This document shows, in pieces, positions 19,900-28,648 of a stretch of 64,000 nucleotides of DNA. The DNA lies in the NCBI RefSeq assembly GCF_001640025.1, contig NC_031674.1, positions 3,596,001 to 3,660,000 on the forward strand. Direction: 5' to 3'. The first letter of the stretch is position 1. Every line of letters begins with the position of its first letter. The position numbers and the translations under genes are program-made. This stretch comes from Sugiyamaella lignohabitans. Lineage: Eukaryota; Ascomycota; Dipodascomycetes; Dipodascales; Trichomonascaceae. The notes beneath the pieces are model-generated. The model was not told where the DNA came from and did no database searches. It was given only the letters and a program-made list of their open reading frames with translations.

Positions 19900-20330
19900 A
19901 TGACTTCAGATAAATCTGACCAGCCGTCAGTAGAAACTGATATTGCACAGGCTTACAAAGACCTGACCCGAGCTGAGAAAACTGCCGATGTATGTTTTGT
20001 TATCCAGTGATGATCACCAACCGTAGAGCATCGTGCCTCCGGCGACTAGTGGTTTGATCCAGACCTGGCTGCTCCTGCTCGGCAGGAGTTTCTGGCGTCC
20101 TTAGGGGACCGGCTTGAGTGGTGAGATGATAAGATCCGGGATTACAATGAGCAGGGATGTGTAGACGGGACGTTCACTAATATTTTTAGCGACTGGAACA
20201 GCTTCTGGACTCTATTGATTCCAAAATGGATAAATTGGTCGCAAGTGCAGAGCTTCAAGAATTACTTTCAAGCAAAGATCTCGCTGAGTTACAGGCGTAT
20301 ATGAAATCAGTGGATAATTCGGGGTCCTAA
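19900..20330 (+). CDS. Small coiled-coil protein, two exons (76 aa)
   Basis: Exon 1 (19900-19989) encodes 30 residues ending AEKTAD; exon 2 (20190-20330) starts RLEQLLDSIDSKMDK and ends NSGS. They join in phase 0. The 200-nt intron has donor GTATGT, branch-like CACTAAT near 20175 and acceptor TAG. The joined protein has continuous heptad spacing of hydrophobics (A, L, L, L, I, M, L) from about residue 15 to 65, so the junction lies inside one predicted coiled coil. That is good evidence for the splice. I do not recognise the family; the size resembles small subunits of tethering or BLOC-type complexes, but that is speculation. Both exons are too short to stand out individually. The intron carries a divergent GC-rich element. 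Confidence 0.7.
20034..20088 (+). repeat. GC-rich hairpin element, copy 13 (subfamily B, intron)
   Basis: Decayed forward copy, TGCCTCCGGCGAC, with the core hairpin degraded (CTAGTGGTTTGATCCAG) and distal hairpin CTCCTGCTCGGCAGGAG, like copy 8. It lies in the intron of the small coiled-coil gene. Confidence 0.7.
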
Positions 20331-20387
20331 TTCTGCGGGTTCACTAATTTTATTTATATTTAACTTCCATCATAGACCACTTACGAG

Positions 20388-20450
20388 ACGACTCGAGCGC
20401 AGCGAGAGGAGCCACGGGGTCTGGGGCAGAGCCCCAGCCGCCGGGAGGCA
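20388..20450 (-). repeat. GC-rich hairpin element, copy 14
   Basis: Reverse copy, ACGACTCGAGCG through GGAGGCA, with core CTGGGGCAGAGCCCCAG and one extra G in GCCGGGAGGCA. It lies between the convergent small coiled-coil gene and the synaptojanin gene. It is the last copy I see in the window. Confidence 0.88.
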
Positions 20451-20501
20451 GGCCGGCAAAGTCAATAGATATGTACATGCAATTAAATATGTGGAACATG
20501 T

Positions 20502-23500
20502 CTAGTTTGTTGGCTGGAGGGGAGTCCAGGTAGACACCTCGGCTGGTGGCATAGATCCATCCATCAGACTTTGTTGAGAGCTAGCATTCGATTTCGTTGA
20601 TGCTAACGATGCAGTTCTAGATCGAGGTGGTGGAGGGGCCGGTGCTGCTAGTCGGTCCGATGTGGTGCTCGAAGGGCGGAGAGGAATCGAACGGTCAGAA
20701 GAGACGCTGGCGGAGCTTGGACGCGGCACAGGAAGTGAGCTTTCTGATGAGATACTACCAGGTCGAGGAGGAAGTAGTGGTGGTTGTGTCACAGCTGGAG
20801 CTAGAGATCTTGCGGTTTGATTTACAGCATTTGTAGAGTTGTCAGAGTTGGTGGTGGGAGATATACTAGGTGCGGTAGATGCCAGCGAGCTAGTACTGGT
20901 ACTCGCAGACCCTATCGAAGAAGTGGCAGTCTGTGTGGCTTTTAATGGAGACCCTGAAAGGTGGTCGGGTTTCTGAGGTATAACTGGCTTTCGTTTTACA
21001 GCACCAGCGTCGCTGGGTGTGGGTCGTTTAGGCAGAGCTGGAGGTCGCTCTATAAAGTCTGGTATAGAGGAGTTCTGTTGGTCAAATGGATTAGCTGGTT
21101 TGTAGGGATTAATGACATGATTCTTAGAAGGAACAGCGAGATCGACTTTGGCATGTTGACCACCAGCAATCCACCACTTCTTACTATCTGTACTAGGTGG
21201 TGGTAAACCATGGGTGAGCATATTCTCATTAAGATCCAAAATATTCACTAGAATATTAGTGTCACCGACCTCGTCTCGTCGCTTCTGGTATATTTGGTTA
21301 CTCAACTTTTGCTTGGCATCGTCGTCTATGATAATCACTTGAGCTGTAAATGTGGCATAAACAGGTCGATGGTCTGAAAACATAACTGGTGCAGAGTTAT
21401 AACTCAGTTGACGAATGTTTGTGCCTCGACTCAGAATTCGATCAGTCCATGATGGCACACGAGCCTTTTCCGAACTATCATAGATATCTGTTCCGTTATC
21501 AAATTTGTACGTAGGCATAAAGTTGATTTCCATTTCATTGTAGTAAGGGAACGTCTCTCCCTTGATCATTTGATTGTTAAGCTGGTCATACTCAAAAATA
21601 GCCCTGATATGCCCTCGTTCAATTAACCCTCTAACACGCTCGTTAGGCAGATTAACTCGATAGTTGAAATCTCCCAGCCAGATAACTGTATCATGATCTT
21701 TGATCTTTCGGCCTCTTGAAAATTGTAAACCGGTGGATAATGTTTTATAATCTTGGTGTCTCTCATCAATATTATTAGCTCCAGCAGCAAGGTGGGCAGT
21801 AATAAAACAGAATGACGTGTTTGCAAACAAAAAACTAACTGCTACACCACCTTTATTACCTGCCATACCACCAAGACCAGTCTTTTTGGTTGCTCCTTCG
21901 ACATTCTTTACAAAAAATATCTCAGTCTCCTTGACAAAAACCATCAAAGCAGTGCCCACCAACTGACCTGATCGGAGCAGCACATACCTGTCTCTTGTGT
22001 TGAGACAGCGTGAAACACGATTCGCCCAGAATTCCTTTTTGCCAGCATCAGCATTGAGGATTTGACCTGGTGTCAATTCTACAAGCTCTTGAAACCCAAT
22101 TAAATAAAGGTCCGGAAGGTCATCTTTCGTGCGTGTTTCCGATTCGGGGAAGAGCCAGCTCGATAGGTCTTCATCGGCCATTTTACCATTAATATTAAAT
22201 GTACCAGCAAAGATCTTAATGTCCCGTGAAGAAGAGTATTCATTTTTGCGTCGAGATACTTCCGCATTTACATAGTCGTAAATAGGATCATGGAGTATCA
22301 CCTGCACCTGGCCCTCTATACGACCGAGAAGGACGTCCATAGTGTTTTGTCTACTCTTGTCAACAAAATTGTTGACATAAAGTCTACCAACCGATTTTGT
22401 GACATCCGCCAAAGCACCTGACAGGCCTGATCTGCCACTTCTGGTGAACGAGGTCTTCAAGGCATTTGTTCCAGCATATATTTGTGATAATTGATCTCCG
22501 TTATCTGCCCAGAGAACATTGTGGTGTGTCCATAGCTCGTGAGCATAGTTTACTGCATTGATATCATGATATTCGAGGAAGAGTTCAAGTGCATCCCTAG
22601 AAACAAGCTGTTGGATCATATTGGTTCGATCTAAGCAATCAAGACAATTTGTTCGAAATATTCCAATTTGTTCAGTGGAGTCTTCCTCCCCTGTTGCCGA
22701 GTTATAACTATAGAATCCAAAATCTATCATTGTGTCCTGTAATCGAGGGAGAATACGCGTAGCATTTGCGTAACCTCCGCTGGCTACTTCCTTATGAAAG
22801 TCAAATGCCATATAACCCAAATTTGTAGCTAGACTGGGATTGGACTGTACGTGCCTCTCATATCGCTCTGTTAAATCGATCTCACCTGACTTTTCCGACA
22901 ATAAATTAATAATATGAACACTGCCAAACCTTGACATCAGAGCCTCGAAATGACGTCGAAATGCAGGCTGTGTCGCTTCAAAAGATCTCGTAATGTTGAC
23001 TTTTGCTGATAATAGATTATTATCCTGCTCCCAGAATATAGGCACACTTCCTCGTAATTGAGTGTATCCAAATATATGATTACCACCAATGTCAAGAATC
23101 GTCTCTGTCTCGACAAAGTTCGCGACATTCCCGTCATCATCTATACCTCGAGCATTGTATCTCGTGCCAGCTCTTCTACACGATTGTCTCGAAATAACAG
23201 TCAATCTAGCTTGCCTATCGCCCATTCTTAGTTTCCTTGTTCCTGCAAACCCTCTTATTACAGTAGTCAAAAATCCCTGTTTGTCAAGAGCCTCCATCTG
23301 GTCTTGAGGTAGTCGATTCCGAAACTTGGTCAACTCATCGATCATGTACGAATTCCACATGAAGCTTTCATCAATGGTCTGCATTTTCGCACCAGCTTTG
23401 GGCGTTTGGCCACTATTTTTGTTAGATCTCTGCTTCATTAAGGCACTGACTGGTGCTCTGATTTCACCAAAGTTTGCGTGAAGATGTTACTGCTTCTCCT

Positions 23501-24177
23501 TGGTCTATGTGCCAAGTTGTTTTTGTCACATTCAATCCTAGGACTTACCGGTTCTGCATGACACTGGTGAGGTCAAAATTAGTAGAATAGTAAAAACTGC
23601 CGTTGGAGAGCAATTTCCTGATACTGGTACATGGGTGCTCCACTTGGTCTGCGGGGCTATTGAGAACATCAATTGCATAACCGTTAGCGTCGAGGCTTAC
23701 AAAATCCCAGTCTGGTTTCGTGAGGCAGTGGAATTCTACCCCATATATACGACAAATGGTATCTCCCTGTCTTGGAGATGCCACCTCAGCTTGACGAGTT
23801 ATAGTGCAAAGATAAATATCTCGATCTATGTTTATCAAACCAAGAAAGCCAAAACATTCAGATCTCGACAGTGGTACATACGCCTCAACATCAACATGTT
23901 CGATCTTTTTGAACTCTGCTATGCACTTTGCTTCGAATGGTGGACGTTGATGGTGGTGATGGTGACCACCACCTGAACTATTTCCGCTACCTCCGTTAGC
24001 CCCTTGGCCAGAAGAACCTACAGATTTTGAATTGTAATCTAGATTAGTTTGGCTGGAGCTTGCTGTGCTTGAATTCAATCCTGAGGTTCCATCTGATCCA
24101 AAATATCTAAAAATCAAAAAGTAGTCGTCGGTACCAAGAGCTAGTGATCTTGGATGCTCTTTCAGGTAGACTTTCAT
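20502..24177 (-). CDS. Synaptojanin-type phosphoinositide phosphatase, INP52/INP53-like (two exons)
   Basis: Dual phosphatase with an N-terminal Sac1 domain and a central inositol-polyphosphate 5-phosphatase domain, acting on PI(4,5)P2 and other phosphoinositides in endocytosis and TGN sorting. Exons on the minus strand are 24177-23549 and 23412-20502 (phase 2 junction), giving 1179 aa. The 136-nt intron has donor GTAAGT, branch CTAAC and acceptor TAG. The junction gives SVMQNRGQTPKAG before FMWNSYM, matching Inp52. The ATG at 23438 is intronic and is not a start. The Sac catalytic motif CLDCLDR is intact near residue 466, so this is INP52/53-like and not INP51-like. 5-phosphatase motifs WLGDFNYRVN and PSWTDRIL are present. 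The tail (about 970-1179) is Pro/Ser-rich with PxxP motifs. A Ser/Gly-rich insertion ending in five histidines interrupts the N-terminal part near residues 30-75. Confidence 0.93.
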
Positions 24178-25506
24178 GTTTGTTTCAAGCAATTACACAA
24201 AATACGATTCACGGTATCTCTCTATACCCCAAGTTTCAGATATTGTTTTTATCAAACCTGGAATTTAGTGTTCTCCTCTCGAAAACTGTCAGATTGAAAC
24301 GTCTGACTTCGAGGGAACCTTTTGAGTAAATACAAGTGACACAGCCCGAAGGCGTATACATGCAGGTAAGCGGTCCGCCGTACGATATGCGGCTGGTAAT
24401 TATAGTAATCACTATTGCCAAAGCTACCAACTAAAGTTATAGACGCTGAAACTATATTTACCATTTTGTATTTGAACTATAACAAACATTATAACATAAG
24501 TTATACGCGCATTATCTCTTATATATATAACTATTTACCTCTATCATTATCTGTCCCTCCCTCGTTAGGCAAGGGACCACTCTCCTCCAGATGTAGCTTT
24601 AAACATATCTCTGCGGAATAAAATTCTCGGTTGTAATATGTGGACTCTGTATTATATTTGCTTGTCAGACGTCCTTTAGGTTCTGTCTGTGTGGTGATTT
24701 TTTGAGTATATGGTATAAGATTTTCATCCCTATATTTCAAGCTAGAAAACTGGATCTGTTAGAGATATTGTTTATCTTGCATATAGCGTTATCTTGCAGC
24801 AATATATGCAGGAACTAGGGGACTTATGGAACTCAAATATTGCATATATACCTCTGGCCCAGCTTACTACATTAGATAACAGCTCATAAAAGATAGACAT
24901 ACTACCTCAGCTAATAGCTAATAGAAAATAGACACATCTGTTATACCTTTCATATCCAATCTACCTTTATTATCTTTGTGGCGGTTATTATATCCAACTT
25001 ACCCTACTCACAGGGTCAAGTACACTTGAATCTGTTAGCACAAGTCTACCCCTAAAATTCTGAATTAACTAACTTATCCCATCACATCTTGCTTTTCTTT
25101 CGTAATCCACTGTTTCCGTTAGCTTATCGGCCTGCTGTAGACGGACTATTTTATTTAGGGCGATTTTAACCATAGTTATCTGCTCATAGTTGTTTGACTG
25201 TGTTCTCGCAATTAACTAAGTGGTCAGCGGCTGGGTAAGTATAGCTTGTATTTAATTCCAGACTCTCGTATGTTTCATTTCGTCACTTCACGTGCATACC
25301 TGTTCTACAACTTATAGCCAATGTTCAGCGGATTAGCGAATTGCCGTTAGTGTGCTTCAACACCCACATGAGTTGCTCCAGTTCGATTGCTGCATGATTG
25401 ACGCACAATGGGCTGGTGGCAGTTACACACTGGATAACATCACATTACAAGTATTACAAATTCAATTGATCATCTTCGTGGAATACAGATACCTTTGACC
25501 AACAAA
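24178..25506. other. 1.3-kb AT-rich intergenic region
   Basis: Divergent promoter region for the synaptojanin gene and the first dehydrogenase. AT-rich with several TATATA runs. There are no credible frames, no tRNA and no copies of the dispersed elements found elsewhere in the window. Confidence 0.55.
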
Positions 25507-26361
25507 ATGTCATTTGAAGCGTCTAAATTATTTGATTTGACTGGAAGAATTGCTTTGGTAACTGGTGGTGGTACTGGTCTGGGTGCAATTATCACACAGG
25601 CTTATATCCAGAATGGCGCATCTAAAGTCTTTATTTCAGGCCGAAGACAGGAAAAATTAGAAGAAACTGCTGGAAAAATAAATCAATTGGGATACACTGG
25701 CAAGGTCATTCCCATTGTAGGAGATGTGTCTACCAAGGAGGGTGCACAAGATCTGGTGAAAAAATTGACTGCCGCTACTGACTCTCTGGATATTCTGGTC
25801 AACAATGCTGGTATCATGCTACCAGTTGATCCTGCTCGTACCGATTCGAGCAAAGAAATTGAATCTCCAGAAGATTATGCTGCTCGTGTTGCAGGTGGTG
25901 ATTTTGATGGCTGGGTAGACCAATTCAAAATTAATGCTATTGGCCCTTACTTTGTCACATTTGGTCTTCTGCCTCTCCTAGCTAAGGCTGCCAAGAAGGG
26001 TGACGGTCGTGGAAGTGTCATCGTTATCACCTCTATTGCTGGTCTCAGTTATCCACCTGCCATGTCTGCTGCCTATCAATCCTCAAAAGCTGCTGCTATC
26101 AGTGTTACCAAGGGACTGGCAACCCGTCTTAGTCCATATCAGATTCGTGTCAATTCCATCGCTCCAGGTGTATTCCCTTCAGATATGAGTGTCAACTTGC
26201 TTGTAGACAATGTGAAAAATAGCATTCCTGTGCGGAAGTTCGGAGATCCAGAAGAAATCGCTGGTCTCGCATTGTTTCTCTCATCCAAGACTGGCGGATA
26301 CACCCACGGCACTAATTACGTTATCGATGGTGGTCGTCTTTTAAACGTGCCTGCATCTTAG
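25507..26361 (+). CDS. Short-chain dehydrogenase/reductase, tandem copy 1 (284 aa)
   Basis: Classical SDR oxidoreductase using NAD(P)H. The start is the ATG at 25507 (MSFEASKLFDLTGRIALVTGG). The four preceding codons run from a TTG, and the neighbouring paralogue starts at the equivalent ATG. The Rossmann motif TGGGTGLG is at about residues 19-26, NNAGI near 98 and the catalytic YQSSK near 190, preceded by Ser in the SIAGLSY strand. SGRR after the second strand suggests NADP(H) preference. The C-terminus holds the usual GGYTHGTNYVIDGGR block. Closest in style to fungal 3-oxoacyl-ACP reductase or gluconate 5-dehydrogenase-like SDRs; the substrate is not predictable. A highly similar gene follows 482 bp downstream in the same orientation. 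Confidence 0.88.
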   Translation: MSFEASKLFDLTGRIALVTGGGTGLGAIITQAYIQNGASKVFISGRRQEKLEETAGKINQLGYTGKVIPIVGDVSTKEGAQDLVKKLTAATDSLDILVNNAGIMLPVDPARTDSSKEIESPEDYAARVAGGDFDGWVDQFKINAIGPYFVTFGLLPLLAKAAKKGDGRGSVIVITSIAGLSYPPAMSAAYQSSKAAAISVTKGLATRLSPYQIRVNSIAPGVFPSDMSVNLLVDNVKNSIPVRKFGDPEEIAGLALFLSSKTGGYTHGTNYVIDGGRLLNVPAS

Positions 26362-26763
26362 ATCTTTTGCTTTTTCTAGAGTTTGATTTCTTTGAGCTGT
26401 CATCGTTGGTACTGAATATCCAGACATAGATCCCGATGACTTTTTGCTATATATAACTAAATAGAGCCTGATCTCAATACACCAATTTTACATGGGGGAC
26501 TTAAGTGCTATGTATCAGTGACAAGATCCTGACATCAACAAAAGACTTGTCTTCAATCGATTTGGCTCTTTTCTTTGGCTTGAACTGTGTAATTTCTGTC
26601 AGGGGTTGTCATATGGGATGTTCCGCGGGATTCAATGAAGTTCGCGGACCTGCATATTAGTAGTATTTCCGCGGAGTTTAAGGTAGGGTATAGTGCGATT
26701 TCATATAACACGCCAAACCATGAGATTACTAATACAAATAGAAAACTGGATTATATGGTGGAA

Positions 26764-26771
26764 TATAAATA
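26764..26771 (+). promoter_or_regulatory. TATA box of SDR copy 2
   Basis: TATAAATA, 80 bp upstream of the ATG at 26844, in a 482-bp gap that gives the second dehydrogenase its own promoter. Two CCGCGG-type sites lie further upstream (near 26626 and 26669) and could bind a zinc-cluster regulator. Confidence 0.4.
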
Positions 26772-26843
26772 GACCAGATCTTCTTTTTCTCTAGTAGTAC
26801 AATTCATCAAACAAATATCAATCAAAGTTTAGTAATATTCATC

Positions 26844-27701
26844 ATGTCATTTTCTGCATCTCAACTTTTTGATCTCTCAGGACGAGTGGTTCTAGTGACG
26901 GGAGGTGGCACAGGATTAGGAAAGATATTCACCAAGACTTATGTTGAGAATGGTGCATCAAAGGTTTTCATTACTGGTCGTAGAATAGACAAGTTGAAGG
27001 AGACAGCGGACGAAATCAATAGTCTTGGTCATTCTGGGGTCGTGGTTCCTATTGTAGGAGATGTAGCGTCTAAAGATGGAATTAAAGATCTTATTAGAGA
27101 TATCAATGCTGCTACCGACACTCTAGATATTCTTGTCAACAATGCCGGAATTCTCAGTCCAGTTGAGTCTCCTCGTACCGGAGCCTCGATTGATGAGTTG
27201 GAATCACCTGAAGAGTATGCTACTCGAGTAGCAGAGGGTAATTACGACGGATGGGTAGATTCGGTAAAAATAAACAGTATTGCACCTTATTTCCTCACAA
27301 TTGGCCTACTACCATTGTTGGCAGCTGCCGCAAAGAAAGGAGAGGGTCGGGGAAACGTTATTGTCGTCACATCTATTGCTGGTCTTAGTTACTCTACACC
27401 CATGCCAGCTTCCTACCAGTCATCCAAGGCTGCGGCTATAAGTGTTACCAAGGGTCTATCAACAAGGCTTTCTCCTTATGGCGTTCGAGTTAATTCTGTT
27501 GCACCAGGAATTTTCCCCACAGATATGTCAGGTGGTCTTCTAAGTGAGAAGTTAAAGCAGACTATACCTATGCAAAAGTTTGGTGAACCTGAAGAGATAG
27601 CTGGACTTGTGTTGTACCTGTCATCGAAAGCCGGTAGTTATTCCCATGGAACAAACCACGTCATTGATGGTGGTCGTCTGTTAACTGTTCCAGCTTCTTA
27701 A
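26844..27701 (+). CDS. Short-chain dehydrogenase/reductase, tandem copy 2 (285 aa)
   Basis: Paralogue of the preceding SDR, collinear over its whole length with the same motifs (TGGGTGLG, NNAGI, SIAGLSY, YQSSKAA, HGTNHVIDGGR) and the same unusual insertion before the active-site region (RTGAS...ELESPEEYATRVAEGNYDGW). Differences are spread evenly and third-codon positions have diverged widely, so the duplication is not recent. Codon use here is less C-ending than in copy 1. Active-site residues are kept in both, so both should be functional enzymes, perhaps with different regulation or substrate. Confidence 0.88.
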   Translation: MSFSASQLFDLSGRVVLVTGGGTGLGKIFTKTYVENGASKVFITGRRIDKLKETADEINSLGHSGVVVPIVGDVASKDGIKDLIRDINAATDTLDILVNNAGILSPVESPRTGASIDELESPEEYATRVAEGNYDGWVDSVKINSIAPYFLTIGLLPLLAAAAKKGEGRGNVIVVTSIAGLSYSTPMPASYQSSKAAAISVTKGLSTRLSPYGVRVNSVAPGIFPTDMSGGLLSEKLKQTIPMQKFGEPEEIAGLVLYLSSKAGSYSHGTNHVIDGGRLLTVPAS

Positions 27702-28648
27702 ACTATGAGCTGGTATGTTCGGTGCTGGTAAAGATTTAATGGTAAGCGGGTTCAAAAAAAGCATCGAAGTAGCATACTTCAAATAATGTACCACTATATA
27801 GTTTACTTCCTTTTACAATGTGTATTTAATATTATTGGATATGTTGTGTATTTGCTTGATTTTAGGGTCTGTTAGTTTATAGTTAGTTTATAGTTAGTTT
27901 ATATTGACATGTGATAATATATGCACGATAACAGGATGATAGGAAAGGTGTTTCTGCAGGGTCCTATTTGAGCACCAAAAAGGGGTCCGCTGCTCATTTT
28001 TCAATGATTTATCTTAGAATAATTAAATGAAAATCAAGTAAAATCTCATATAAAACTATAAAAAAAATAATGGTTAGAACTGGTGTGCAACATCTTTTGA
28101 GCCACCCCCGCAGTTCGCCAAAAAGATAAATCCTGTTTGTTTAGGGCAAGGGAGGTTGGTGGCAAGGCATGCAATCAGGCGGTCAGTTTGCAGTATTGCT
28201 GCAGACAAACCCATATCTACAAAGTACAGCCAGCATCGCTATCCGTCGTCTAAACTTAACTCTGCTACTACCTACAAATTAGTATAACAGTCTAACAGAA
28301 TAGAGCAATAAGTTCAAACCTGTGCTGGAACTGAACTACTCAGCCCCTATCGTTGCTCACGGGTTTTGATACACGCTTTATACTGGTCAATCGGAGGTAT
28401 CTCTTCCGAAATTTCAATTTGTATCATCTGTACTTTGGCAAAAAACCATCACAACAATTGAAGTTGAGTCGATTGCATTCTGACCTTTAGTTTATTACAC
28501 CAATTTCAAGATAGGCTTGCTGAACTATTCACCGGTCGAGAGTCAAGAGCCGAAGCACCTAAGAATAGCAACCGGTAGCGACTGATTTTAGCTGGACGGT
28601 AGTTGTCGCAGAAGATTCATTTTTATTGGTGGCCGGGTCTAACGTTCT
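27702..28648. other. Intergenic upstream of GYP7
   Basis: About 950 bp with no gene seen. It contains a triplicated 11-mer at 27871-27903 and AT-rich runs. The GYP7 promoter should lie in the last few hundred bases. Confidence 0.5.
27871..27903 (+). repeat. Three tandem copies of GTTAGTTTATA
   Basis: Perfect 11-bp unit repeated three times in the 3' flank of SDR copy 2. Probably simple replication slippage, perhaps within a polyadenylation region. Confidence 0.7.

Noticed and set aside
23413..23438. First ATG of the long minus-strand synaptojanin frame taken as a start
   Set aside because: It lies in the intron, between the CTAAC branch context and upstream sequence; the real exon begins at 23412 and the protein starts in the upstream exon at 24177.
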